The notes beneath the pieces were generated by a model. It worked only from the letters and a program-made list of their open reading frames with translations, did not search any database and was not told where the DNA came from. DNA of 21,764 nt, taken from IMG/VR virus record IMGVR_UViG_3300026319_000239, positions 1 through 21,764 of that record; one strand, written 5' to 3'. Below, one piece after another: positions 12,488 through 20,145 of the stretch. A program made the position numbers and the translations under genes. The DNA is from a virus. Each line of letters opens with the position of its first letter. Positions within the stretch are counted from its first letter, which is position 1.

Positions 12488-12777
12488 TGTAACGGTGCAA
12501 GGGCGCTTGCGTAACTGGATTTGTAGCAGAAAATTTGGCTTTAGCAAGCTGTACCGAGCCGGACGAAGATTAACTATAGCCTCAAAGAACTAAAGAGCCT
12601 CTCCTCTGAGATTAGCTTCTAGACTTGATTCTCGAGGGAACTACCGCGGATGGATTCGAACCATCAAAAGCGCCTCCAAAGGGCGTTTGCGCAATTCTCG
12701 TAACTCGTTGATAATGAATACTTGAGGCTTGCAATCATGTAATCTGTAACGGTTTCGTAACGGCAGAATATAACGGA
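12488..12777 (+). repeat. GTAAC-type repeats flanking the att core (arm-site candidates)
   Basis: Same-orientation words of the form (T/C)GTAAC(G/T)G occur at 12488-12496, 12510-12518, 12699-12707, 12745-12753 and 12756-12764, with a related TATAACGGA at 12769-12777. They lie on both sides of the tRNA-derived core, and the first touches the integrase start. This is the layout of integrase arm-type sites. GTAACGG occurs elsewhere in the window by chance, but three copies within 33 bp are notable. The gene-free stretch 12487-12846 shows nothing else clear. Confidence 0.5.
12641..12686 (-). other. attP: attP candidate: 3' half of a tRNA-Gln(UUG) gene
   Basis: Read on the minus strand this stretch has an anticodon stem-loop (CGCC-CTTTGGA-GGCG, anticodon TTG), a 4-nt variable region, a full T arm (GATGG-TTCGAAT-CCATC), and the 3' acceptor strand CGCGGTA with discriminator G. 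The predicted U1-A72 pair and G73 are typical of tRNA-Gln. The D arm and 5' acceptor strand are absent and CCA is not encoded, so this is not a functional tRNA. Such 3' fragments restore the host tRNA on integration. The anticodon stem halves could be the two core-type sites around a 7-bp overlap. Confidence 0.7.
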
Positions 12778-12846
12778 ATCGGCCGATTCTAGCTCAGAAT
12801 TGCCTTTCCAACCAGCCCTGAAAATGCAATGCGTTTGTTTTGAAAA

Positions 12847-13062
12847 ATGAAGCGCCTACGACCTAAACCTATTATTCACACATCACCCAACTTGATTGAA
12901 CAATTGAAAGCCATAAAAGATAAAAAATATTTGGCGAATTGGGAAATTGGCCAAGCTCTCAAGGTTCATCCGGCAACCGTGATGCATTGGCTTCATGGCA
13001 AATACAAACCCGATGCCGGTTCCCGAAGCAAAATTCAGATTTTTTTGAACAAGCAGAAATGA
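12847..13062 (+). CDS. XRE-like helix-turn-helix protein
   Basis: A 71-residue basic protein. The helix-turn-helix is readable (NWEIGQALKVHPATVMHWLH, then GKYKPDAGSRSKI), the pattern of XRE/Cro-type phage regulators: a turn helix, 'V-H-x-x-T-V', then W-L-x-G-K. The N-terminal 30 residues form a basic arm and helix. It is the first gene of a rightward group of five that ends at the 13939-13976 hairpin. No good ribosome binding site is seen. It likely regulates this operon or the integrase region. Confidence 0.65.
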   Translation: MKRLRPKPIIHTSPNLIEQLKAIKDKKYLANWEIGQALKVHPATVMHWLHGKYKPDAGSRSKIQIFLNKQK

Positions 13063-13065
13063 ATC

Positions 13066-13236
13066 ATGGAATCCAATGATGAATACATTTACCAACTCTT
13101 GGCGCCGTATCTCGGTCAACCAATGACCAAAGAGCTGCAAAAGGAGATCGTTGCGAAATTGCCGATTCCACCCCGGAACTTGACCTACATCGTTCGATTC
13201 GGAATTCTGAGAGTAATCAAAGTGAAACTGCAATGA
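13066..13236 (+). CDS. 56-residue hypothetical protein
   Basis: A short gene 3 bp after the XRE-like gene. The 56-residue product begins MESNDEYIYQLLAPYLGQPM, continues with a helical charged segment (TKELQKEIVAKLPIPPRN), and ends in strands and KVKLQ. Its stop overlaps the next ATG by 4 bp (ATGA), and the junction is duplicated in the next gene pair. The composition and the coupling support a real gene. No function recognised. Confidence 0.6.
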   Translation: MESNDEYIYQLLAPYLGQPMTKELQKEIVAKLPIPPRNLTYIVRFGILRVIKVKLQ

Positions 13237-13477
13237 ACAATTTATCGGATTGGGTCATCTGGAGCGAGGAGCACGCTGCCTGGTGGGCTCCAGCCCGATG
13301 GGGTTATACCGAGAGCCTCGCCGCCGCTGGCCGCTACAGTCAAGAGGAGGCGCAAGCCATCTGTGAGAGCGCTAACCATTATTGTGAGCCCGGGACTTGG
13401 AGAGAATGTGCGTTTCCGGATCCGATAAAAGACCACTTCGACCCCAAGGTAAAACTGAAATGAACAATTTATCGGAT
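13225..13477 (+). repeat. duplicated 26-bp gene junction
   Basis: The segment 13225-13250 and the segment 13452-13477 are identical except for one base. Each contains the end of one gene (Lys-Val-Lys-Leu, stop) and the start of the next (MNNLSD) in the same ATGA overlap. The similarity extends a few codons upstream at reduced identity. The two units are 227 bp apart. Confidence 0.85.
13233..13463 (+). CDS. small tryptophan-rich phage protein
   Basis: A 76-residue protein starting MNNLSDWVIWSEEHAAWW. The pattern (W-x-x-W-S-x-E-H-x-x-W-W, then GYTESLAAAGRYSQEEA) recurs in small proteins of many phages and in bacterial genomes with prophages; its function is not established. Cysteines follow (CESANHYCEPGTWRECAF). 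It starts in an ATGA overlap and ends in another; the two overlaps are nearly identical in sequence. Confidence 0.7.
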   Translation: MNNLSDWVIWSEEHAAWWAPARWGYTESLAAAGRYSQEEAQAICESANHYCEPGTWRECAFPDPIKDHFDPKVKLK

Positions 13478-13636
13478 CGGCTGAGAGAGGCGGAAAAGAC
13501 TTTGGAAAAATGGACCCGAGAAGTCAAACAAGACGTGGGCCGAACGGTCCACTTGAAAACTTCCCGGGCGTTCAATCTGGCTTATTGGGAAGGCTACCGG
13601 GATGCACTGGTCAAAGTCAAAGAAGCAAACGAATAA
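13460..13636 (+). CDS. small coiled-coil protein sharing its start with the preceding gene
   Basis: The 58-residue product starts at ATG 13460 in the ATGA overlap. The first six residues, MNNLSD, equal those of the preceding gene, but the rest differs: a charged helix (RLREAEKTLEKWTREVKQDV) and then KTSRAFNLAYWEGYRDAL and a short tail. An upstream in-frame start at 13397 would overlap the preceding gene by 67 bp and is rejected. The shared start and coupling indicate that a translation-start cassette was copied. No family recognised. Confidence 0.65.
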   Translation: MNNLSDRLREAEKTLEKWTREVKQDVGRTVHLKTSRAFNLAYWEGYRDALVKVKEANE

Positions 13637-13937
13637 AGAAAGCTTCCTAGAATGCCCCAGGATCGATTTTGATTGGGTGCCCGCTATCATACCGTTCCCC
13701 TTGGCCTCTATGTTGAGCTCGACTGAAATCTTGCGCTTGGAAGAGGCCTTCCGGGCCGGCGCTATGTATGGCGCGGCGACCATGGAAAGAGCTTGGTGCG
13801 ATATGCATCGCGAGGTTGAACGTCGGCCCTATGTTCTCTTTCGAAAAAGAGATATCGATGCGCAAGTGGCCGCGCTCATTCGCCGAATGGAAACTAATCT
13901 CGACTTAATCGAGAGACTCAAAACCGAACTCAAATAA
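13602..13937 (+). CDS. hypothetical helical protein at the end of the rightward operon
   Basis: A 111-residue reading from ATG 13602, which overlaps the preceding gene by 35 bp; the ATG at 13710 (MLSSTEILRLEEAFRAGAMY) would give 75 residues and leave a 73-bp gap. The strongest protein-like region begins near residue 37: helical, with EEAFRAGAMYGAATMERAWC typical of phage 'A-F-x-A-G' helix proteins, then REVERRPYVLFRKRDIDAQV and a helical end. No ribosome binding site settles the choice. The stop at 13937 lies directly before the terminator hairpin. Confidence 0.6.
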   Translation: MHWSKSKKQTNKESFLECPRIDFDWVPAIIPFPLASMLSSTEILRLEEAFRAGAMYGAATMERAWCDMHREVERRPYVLFRKRDIDAQVAALIRRMETNLDLIERLKTELK

Positions 13938-13938
13938 A

Positions 13939-13976
13939 ACCCGGCTAGCACTTGAGCACATAGTGACTAGCCGGGT
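13939..13976 (-). terminator. hairpin between convergent operons
   Basis: A perfect 10-bp inverted repeat, ACCCGGCTAG (13939-13948) and CTAGCCGGGT (13967-13976), is extended inward by CACT/AGTG with one bulge. Read on the minus strand it is followed by TTTTATTT, so it terminates the leftward late operon. In the other direction the T-run is absent, although the stem may also slow the rightward operon that ends here. Confidence 0.8.
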
Positions 13977-13996
13977 GTCGTTCCGCCAACAAAACT

Positions 13997-14755
13997 TTAT
14001 CGTCTACGCTTCGGTTGGGCTACTCCCCCCTCGGGCACTCCATAGCCCGGATCCACTTTGATCGATTCGATCTTAGCAACTAAAGCCGCTTTGAGTTGTT
14101 CAATCTTTGCGGCAACTTCCGGGCCGCGACTAGCCAACTCTTCTTTCAGGGCATCAATCTTGGCTCTTACTTGAGCCTTGATTTCGGCGATCCGTTGAGC
14201 GCAATCGCTACCGGTCACTCGATCAATCAACTCTTGTTTGAGCGTTTCTAACTCAGCCTTGAGCGCATCGATCTTTTCTTTCACCCCAGGAATTCGATCC
14301 GCAACTTCTTGCCTGATCTGATCCAATTTGGCAACGATGGCTTCTTTTAATGCTGCCAATTTATTGGGCAACCCCTGGCCCGGTGCGCCACCTTCCCCAA
14401 CCCCATAACCCGGATCAAGTGGCCGATTCTTAATTTCCTCAATTTTAGCGGCCACTTCCGCTTTGATCGCTTCCAGCTTTTCTTTGATGCCGGGAATTCG
14501 ATCGGCTACCGCCTGCTTAATCTCGTCGATCTTTTCCTTGATCTGGTCCTCGTATTCCTTCAATATCTCGAGAACCTGTTCCTTACTCGGTCGACTCGGT
14601 AGATGGCCCGGTGCACCTTCCTCCATTCCCCACGGAGGAGTTTGATCCTCTTCTTCGACCGGCAAACTATGATCAGGCGAACCCGAACCATCTCCGGGGA
14701 GGGATAAATGGGTCCAATAGGTTAATTCAACTTTGACTAACTTTTTTCCGCGCAT
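13997..14755 (-). CDS. repetitive amphipathic-helix protein at the end of the late operon
   Basis: A 252-residue product from ATG 14755; the frame stays open upstream to 14989 but that part overlaps the endolysin gene and reads poorly. Residues 1-50 hold strands and a proline/glycine linker. Then there are two helical blocks of alternating K/E and hydrophobic residues with close internal copies: VADRIPG(I/V)KEK at 83-93 and 151-161, and DPGYGV at 114-119 and 235-240. The tail is KRRR. The repeat is like an apolipoprotein/LEA-type amphipathic helix. As the last late gene after the lysis pair it could be a virion, lysis-accessory or membrane-associated factor. No family recognised. Confidence 0.6.
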   Translation of the reverse strand: MRGKKLVKVELTYWTHLSLPGDGSGSPDHSLPVEEEDQTPPWGMEEGAPGHLPSRPSKEQVLEILKEYEDQIKEKIDEIKQAVADRIPGIKEKLEAIKAEVAAKIEEIKNRPLDPGYGVGEGGAPGQGLPNKLAALKEAIVAKLDQIRQEVADRIPGVKEKIDALKAELETLKQELIDRVTGSDCAQRIAEIKAQVRAKIDALKEELASRGPEVAAKIEQLKAALVAKIESIKVDPGYGVPEGGVAQPKRRR

Positions 14756-14801
14756 TTCGTGTTTTGTCTCTATTTTTCGGCTAACTAACAAAAGGGTTTC
14801 T

Positions 14802-15509
14802 CTAGGCGTAAGCCACATTGGTCCCGTGCATGTTGATCGGAGAAGTGGCCAACATCCAATTATCGCGGGTGAGTTCGGCAATAAAACAATTGGCTCGGTA
14901 GACTGTACCCTGCAAAATCTTGTTGCTATGTCCGGCGAGCCATTTTTTACGGGCGGCCAGATAATCGCGGATCCAAACTTTCTCGTCACCGCCGGCGGCC
15001 GGTTTCTTTTCGGGAAAGGAACTCATCAAAAACCCGAGCATCGAACCGGAATGCAGAAAGGAGTCGGCAATCACGAGGTAAGAAAGCGGCAATGCGAACC
15101 CGTTTTGTTTGGCCCATTTGAACGCTGGCCCGAGATAGAACTCTTCGAAACATTCCATTTGGGCTTCGACCATCACCGTTTCTTTGCCGGCCTCTTTGAG
15201 TAAACCGATGAATTTCTCATCACCGGCTCGGCTCGGTGGACTTCCGAGAGTTGGCAGATAACCGGCAAAAGAAGCCATTAATTTCCCGCCTTTGATGATG
15301 TAACGTTCGAGAACCTTTTTCAGATTACCGTTTTCGGTGAAGCCGATGGAAAGCGTGACCTGTTTACGGGCCGGGTTATACCGGTTGTCATCGGCATAGA
15401 TGTAGACGGAGCTCGGGTTCCATTCGGCTTTGCCGGTTTCCGCTACCGATAGAATCCTGCGAATAAAAGAAACGAGCCCGGGATCGAAGGGGACAAAATC
15501 AATTGCCAT
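14802..15509 (-). CDS. GH46-like endolysin (chitosanase-type glycoside hydrolase)
   Basis: A 235-residue protein with a chitosanase (GH46)-like, lysozyme-fold pattern. An N-terminal helix ends with the candidate general acid E24 (SVAETG), a small domain follows with candidate D40/D41 (IYADDNRYNP), then TLSIGFTE with G and aromatic residues, and later helices (FALPLSYLVIADSFLHSGSM) as in the family. The position directly after a holin-like gene supports a lysis function, cleaving peptidoglycan glycan strands. Length agrees with the family. No signal peptide is seen, as expected for a holin-dependent endolysin. It overlaps the holin-like gene by 11 bp. Confidence 0.62.
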   Translation of the reverse strand: MAIDFVPFDPGLVSFIRRILSVAETGKAEWNPSSVYIYADDNRYNPARKQVTLSIGFTENGNLKKVLERYIIKGGKLMASFAGYLPTLGSPPSRAGDEKFIGLLKEAGKETVMVEAQMECFEEFYLGPAFKWAKQNGFALPLSYLVIADSFLHSGSMLGFLMSSFPEKKPAAGGDEKVWIRDYLAARKKWLAGHSNKILQGTVYRANCFIAELTRDNWMLATSPINMHGTNVAYA

Positions 15510-15777
15510 TCTGTTTTTTGTCCTTCAAATATTGTTCGATCATATTCTTCATATCTTTTTGGCGATCCACCGTCTCATTCATAACAGAATGTAACTGGTG
15601 AACTTCTTGGATCGCTCGATCTAATTCCCGATCGGTTTCCTTAGAGGCTTGCTTAGTGGCAAAGAAATTGCCGCCACCGGTCACCAGAACTAGGCCCAAG
15701 GTGATCAGCTTGACCGATTGATCACCACCCTCGAGTAAACTAATCAGGATATTTTTCGGCTTTTCCTCATCAGTCAT
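15499..15777 (-). CDS. holin-like membrane protein
   Basis: A 92-residue protein with an N-terminal charged segment, one hydrophobic span at about residues 22-42 (SVKLITLGLVLVTGGGNFFA), and a long charged coiled-coil tail (TDRELDRAIQEVHQLHSVMN and onward) rich in K and Q. AGAGGA lies about 9 nt upstream of ATG 15777. The single span with coiled tail fits a class III-like holin or hemolysin XhlA-type lysis accessory. Its neighbour downstream is the endolysin-like gene, overlapping by 11 bp. The functional call rests on topology and context. Confidence 0.65.
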   Translation of the reverse strand: MTDEEKPKNILISLLEGGDQSVKLITLGLVLVTGGGNFFATKQASKETDRELDRAIQEVHQLHSVMNETVDRQKDMKNMIEQYLKDKKQNGN

Positions 15778-15816
15778 AAGATCGCTTCCTCTTCTTCCGG
15801 TGCGGGTTTGGCCAAT

Positions 15817-18348
15817 TTATCTGGCTTCTAATTGAGATTCTAAAAGTTTAACTCGATCAAATAGTTCTCCGATCAAATCCATTAATTTTACTTCTTCTCC
15901 GGCTCTTCGGCCTATTCTTTCGGCATCAGCAGCAATAGTCCGTTGGGTAAATGACCTAGCACTACAATCATATTCGACATACACACCTGCATTACCTCCT
16001 GTAGTAGTACGAAATGGATATTGTACTCCTTGCCCGCCAGCGAGCACCTGAACTCGGAAGGCAGACATGTTCTGTGCCGTATCAAAGCCAAAATCTAAGA
16101 CACCAGCAAAATTAGCTCCTCCATTTCCCCAGAAATCAATTCCTCTATATTGAAAACTCGCGCCGGCTGGTATGTTCCAACGCATCCTTTGAGTTAGTGG
16201 TCCGCCATCAGCTATCTTTTGCGCTTGTAGGTTTTGCATTCCGGTTTGCACATTATCAGCCCCAGCAACGTTAGGTAATAGGGCAACTTGACTAGCCGCA
16301 ACAGCACCACCAGGATTACCTAACTGTATAAGTAACCATGCTACCCCATCGGAGATTAGCCAATCTCCCGGGATCATACTAACACCATTAGCCGGACCTC
16401 CCGGAATAGTTCCTCCCTCAAAACATATCACATGATATCCCGGTTGAGTTAGGTTAGCAGCAATCAAAGGACCGTTGGTAAAACCACTAGCAGTTGAGTA
16501 TTGGCAATCTCCAGTAGTACCATTGATAGCACCTATCAGAATAGGACTACCAGTAACTAACGTATCAACATAACGTCTGCGAACGGCATCATTAGGACCA
16601 ACTGCATCGATCGGAGCTAACTCTAACACTCCAGTCATAGGACGACTACCATCGAGAGCTAACAAATGAGTATCATCAAACGGTGGAGTAGCTACTGGCG
16701 GAATCCATTCGGTCGCAAAATCAGCAACCGCGGATTTCGCTAATACTTCGCCGGTTGCTCCACCGCGTGGCACCCCGCTCGGACGCCAGTTGGCATTACT
16801 ATCGGTTGCATCGATCTTGCCAAGCACTTGATCAATGGCCCCACCTGGCGGTAATCCGCCCCCCGCACCTGCTGGCGAAGCCGGCACCCATTGCACTGTG
16901 GTGCCGTCATCGTAACGGATAAAGAGATTGCCATCAGGATCATTGCGCCACCAGAGTTGACCCGGTTCCGGTGTTGCTGGTGGCAAGGGACCGATCGGCA
17001 CTAGGTTTGGCGGCACAATTTCCCAAGCACCATCCTGGCGGCCGTAAAGCGCACCAGGCGGTGCTTCTTCGACCCCACCGCCGGCTGCTGGCGGAATCCA
17101 TTCGGTAGTAAAATCGCCAATTCCGGATTTCGCTAATACTTGGCCAGTCGTTCCTCCCCGCGGCACCCCGCTCGACCGCCAGCCGATCTGATAATTGCCG
17201 ATGGCAGTTTTGCCGAGCACTTGGTCAATTGTGCCACCAGCCGGCACACCGATTGGCGGGCCAACCCATGCCGTATTGAAATCGGTTGCATCGAGCTTCG
17301 ACAAAATCATCGTTGCTGCGCCACCGCGGGGAATCCCGGGTGGAACAATTTCCCAACGCGCGTCCTGCCGCCCGTACATCTCTCCATCAATCGGCGCTTC
17401 ATTTAGCCCTCCCTGGCCGCCGACCGCGATCAGAATCCAAGCCGTGCCATCCGAGATTACCCAGTCACCCACCACCAGACCTTGGCCTGCGATAATAGCC
17501 AGCACGTAAAATCCGCGGTTGGCTGCCGCTGGGTCTGGTAATGGTCCGTTGGTCAGTCCGGACTCGGTCGTAAAGACGCAATCGCCGGTGGTCCCGTTAA
17601 TGGTCCCGACCAGCGTAGGGGTCGGCCCGGTAAGGAGCGAGTCAACATACTCTTTACTGGCCGCATGCGGGTTCAGGGTCGGCAAGCCGCTCAGAAACAA
17701 GGGCGCGGTCATCGTCCGCTGGGCATTGGTACCGGCCCGATGAACCGCCAACGGATCAGTTTCAACCGGTGGCGGCCCACCACCCCCACCTCCGCCGGTT
17801 TCCTCGAGGGAATCAATTTGCGAAAGCGGCAACGATCTGATTGCATCGGCAAATTTGCCGGTGTCATCACCCAAGCCCGGCCATAATCTTGGTTCGGGCG
17901 GAACGCCAAAAAGAAAATCAACTTGGCAAATTTCCGGATCCAAAATCAGCGGTGCTTGATCGCCGCCTTGGCCATCGACGTAATGCACAATGAAGGGGAA
18001 AAACGGCCGAGCGTTCAGAAGCCGCAAAAGATCAGCCGCCATCGGATCGAGCAAAACGATTCGCTCATAGAGCTCAGCCTGATGCACTAGGGTCTGAAAG
18101 GTTTTGGCGTCACCATTCGGCCCGATAATTGGTGGCCGATTAAAAAAATGAACGCGCTTGACTGTGACCGCAGCCGGATCCGCGGCGCGAGTCATATCAT
18201 AGCTCGCGAAACTGATGGAATCACCGGCAATCCGGATATTGGCAACCGCATCAAAGATCAAATAAGAATCGCCCGGCGTTGCCACGATGAATGGAACAAA
18301 GGGAACCGCATTCAGTGCGGTTTGAATTTCAGTAATAGTAACAGGCAT
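15817..18348 (-). CDS. large repetitive tail-fibre protein
   Basis: An 843-residue protein. Residues 1-150 hold two related copies of a small unit (LNAVPFVPFIV at 12-22 and LNARPFFPFIV at 111-121). After a G8-type linker and proline run it has repeated fibre modules: GTINGTTGDC and its near copy, plus GVPRGG(T/A)TG(Q/E)VLAKS units and (A/D)GxxYGRQD(G/A)xWEIVPP units. These low-complexity beta modules are typical of trimeric phage tail fibres. The C-terminus is a beta-rich tip with FQYRGIDFWGNGGAN and then a coiled coil (DLIGELFDRVKLLESQLEAR). AAGGAAA lies upstream of ATG 18348. It likely forms the distal adhesion device. Confidence 0.75.
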   Translation of the reverse strand: MPVTITEIQTALNAVPFVPFIVATPGDSYLIFDAVANIRIAGDSISFASYDMTRAADPAAVTVKRVHFFNRPPIIGPNGDAKTFQTLVHQAELYERIVLLDPMAADLLRLLNARPFFPFIVHYVDGQGGDQAPLILDPEICQVDFLFGVPPEPRLWPGLGDDTGKFADAIRSLPLSQIDSLEETGGGGGGGPPPVETDPLAVHRAGTNAQRTMTAPLFLSGLPTLNPHAASKEYVDSLLTGPTPTLVGTINGTTGDCVFTTESGLTNGPLPDPAAANRGFYVLAIIAGQGLVVGDWVISDGTAWILIAVGGQGGLNEAPIDGEMYGRQDARWEIVPPGIPRGGAATMILSKLDATDFNTAWVGPPIGVPAGGTIDQVLGKTAIGNYQIGWRSSGVPRGGTTGQVLAKSGIGDFTTEWIPPAAGGGVEEAPPGALYGRQDGAWEIVPPNLVPIGPLPPATPEPGQLWWRNDPDGNLFIRYDDGTTVQWVPASPAGAGGGLPPGGAIDQVLGKIDATDSNANWRPSGVPRGGATGEVLAKSAVADFATEWIPPVATPPFDDTHLLALDGSRPMTGVLELAPIDAVGPNDAVRRRYVDTLVTGSPILIGAINGTTGDCQYSTASGFTNGPLIAANLTQPGYHVICFEGGTIPGGPANGVSMIPGDWLISDGVAWLLIQLGNPGGAVAASQVALLPNVAGADNVQTGMQNLQAQKIADGGPLTQRMRWNIPAGASFQYRGIDFWGNGGANFAGVLDFGFDTAQNMSAFRVQVLAGGQGVQYPFRTTTGGNAGVYVEYDCSARSFTQRTIAADAERIGRRAGEEVKLMDLIGELFDRVKLLESQLEAR
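16697..17182 (-). repeat. 93-bp in-frame repeat in the tail-fibre gene
   Basis: The segment 16697-16789 and the segment 17090-17182 are both 93 bp, 393 bp apart (131 codons, in frame), and match at about 77 of 93 positions by hand count. They encode the GVPRGG...VLAKS...TEWIPP unit. A third related unit lies at about 17215-17340, and paired EIVPP units lie at about 17010 and 17340. Recombination between copies would change fibre length in steps of 131 codons. Confidence 0.8.
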
Positions 18349-18363
18349 AATAGTTTCCTTTTT

Positions 18364-20145
18364 TTAAACTGGTAAGGATACGGGCAACGTCTCGAATTCA
18401 GCCACCCCTCCCACCGAAATATACGAATTCTGATTGCCAACAGTATTATTGGGCGGATCAAGGGTGTTGGCCTGTCCCCCATTTAAGAAACCAATAATAG
18501 TGGCCGCAGCAATTGCCTGTAAATCAAATCGCGTATTCGAACTAAACATTACGGCTAAAGTAGGTACACTACCAAATCGAAGAAAGCCTCTCGCACTAGC
18601 AGAACCACCAACAGCATTTAAATGAGCCCTCACGTTTTGTAGGCCAACCGAACTGTTCTGATCGGCTAAAATACCGACTTCGCCATTACCTTGTGCATAA
18701 ATTTCGGCATTTATTTCCCCGATACTAACAGAGCCTTCACTCGCCCAATATCCACGGAGGACATTACCATTAGCGAAAAAATGTCCATGCGAGGCAAGAG
18801 CCGCGCTACCCCCGATAATAAATCCGCTATTATTACCAAAGGCCGCACACATCCCCCCGGATATGTTCCCCCCAACTAGCAAAAAACCATATCTCCCATC
18901 ACTGACCAATATTGAGGTTAATCGGCTATTACCAGCAATTACAATACCATCCAGATTAGCCACTTGAATTTGGATACTGAAATTCTCTAAATCTCGGATG
19001 CCATTACTCAAATCAATTGTCGGATTGGCTGTGCTCCTTAGAACCGTGGGATTCCAATATAATCGCGCATTGGTTATAGCCTCAGCCGGGAAAGCGGTAA
19101 AAATGGAAGCTATACTTAATTGGACACTAACAATATTACCCGCAATACCGGAAATGGTATGGCCACCTTTATGCACATTTTGCATATTGCTGTCAGCGTT
19201 CGAACCGAATAGGTAAATTGGATGACCGATAGTAAGCCCGACTACACTGTCGACGGTAACATCAATAATATTCGGACCGATTCCCGGAGCAATAAAACTA
19301 ATGTTAACACTTTGTTGATCCGCACCGGTCATCCGAATCTGTTGTGCATTAGGGTGATTGAGTTCAATTGTCGCGGTTAGATTATAGACGCCGCCAGCTA
19401 CGTGAATAGTAGCGAGTCGATCCGATGGAATCGTATACTGTCTTAAAAAATCGATTGCGGCGTCAATGGTCGGAAAAACTACATTTGGAGAAGGCGCATC
19501 CGGGTGGTTCTCGGGTACATAGAGATCTAAATCTAACTTCAGAGTTTTTTGCCCAATCGTGATCGTTTCTGCCTCTTCCGTTAACTCGATTCCTATCCCT
19601 TCAACTAAGCGCCGATACCAAAGCGTGTTGCCGATCTTCTGATCAAAGACACCTGGCCCAATCGAATCCGGACCATAGTTTTGGCCGAGAATATCTTGGC
19701 TCGTGCCGAGAGTGATCGTGACATTAGTCGCCCGATCGATTTGCACCTTGATTTTGAAAGCATGAACTGCGGCCGGTTGTTCCGGGCCCGGGATATTATC
19801 CGGGGTTTCAGCAAATGCATTAGCGACACAATAAAGCTGTGGAGTTTCACCGGCGATCTCGGCCATTACCCCGACCTCGCGCAAAGGGAACCCACCACCG
19901 GGTGGCATTGAACTCGAATTGATTGTGCCGTCGATGATCAGGAGCCCGTTACCTTGATCGATCTTGGCGATGATCGGCACATCGTAACGGTGATCAATCA
20001 AAGCCGTTAGCGGATAAAGATCGGTTGGCGCGGTCGCGGCCCCAGCTCCGATTACGATCATCGAAATATTAAGTTGCTCGCCGTTATTGGCGCGGCCAAG
20101 CATTGAACGACCGGCATCGGTGAGGTGTTGTAAAGCAATGCTCAT
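18364..20145 (-). CDS. tail-collar fibre with beta-helix domain
   Basis: A 593-residue protein. The N-terminus (MSIALQHLTDAGRSMLGRAN, then VIGAG, PTDLYPLTALID and PLREVGVMAEI) matches the DUF3751/phage tail-collar fibre start, the part that attaches to the baseplate. After a linker a beta-helix-like stretch (FPTIDAAIDFLRQYTIP, RLATIHVAGGVYNL, then repeated N-G-x-hydrophobic turns) runs to the C-terminus, similar to pectate-lyase-like folds of phage fibres and depolymerases. No catalytic site is visible. The ATG overlaps the tail protein I stop by 4 bp. It likely contacts the host surface. Confidence 0.78.
   Translation of the reverse strand: MSIALQHLTDAGRSMLGRANNGEQLNISMIVIGAGAATAPTDLYPLTALIDHRYDVPIIAKIDQGNGLLIIDGTINSSSMPPGGGFPLREVGVMAEIAGETPQLYCVANAFAETPDNIPGPEQPAAVHAFKIKVQIDRATNVTITLGTSQDILGQNYGPDSIGPGVFDQKIGNTLWYRRLVEGIGIELTEEAETITIGQKTLKLDLDLYVPENHPDAPSPNVVFPTIDAAIDFLRQYTIPSDRLATIHVAGGVYNLTATIELNHPNAQQIRMTGADQQSVNISFIAPGIGPNIIDVTVDSVVGLTIGHPIYLFGSNADSNMQNVHKGGHTISGIAGNIVSVQLSIASIFTAFPAEAITNARLYWNPTVLRSTANPTIDLSNGIRDLENFSIQIQVANLDGIVIAGNSRLTSILVSDGRYGFLLVGGNISGGMCAAFGNNSGFIIGGSAALASHGHFFANGNVLRGYWASEGSVSIGEINAEIYAQGNGEVGILADQNSSVGLQNVRAHLNAVGGSASARGFLRFGSVPTLAVMFSSNTRFDLQAIAAATIIGFLNGGQANTLDPPNNTVGNQNSYISVGGVAEFETLPVSLPV

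Noticed and set aside
12641-12760. A complete tRNA gene at the att site
   Set aside because: No D arm and no 5' acceptor strand complementary to CGCGGTA are present upstream; only the 3' half can be recognised.
12487-12846. Prophage end at the tRNA fragment
   Set aside because: Phage tail genes and replication genes lie on both sides, so the site is internal to the phage genome, consistent with attP rather than attL or attR.
14756-14989. Upstream extension of the repetitive coiled-coil protein to 14989
   Set aside because: The extension overlaps the 3' end of the endolysin gene and has poor composition; ATG 14755 precedes the protein-like part.
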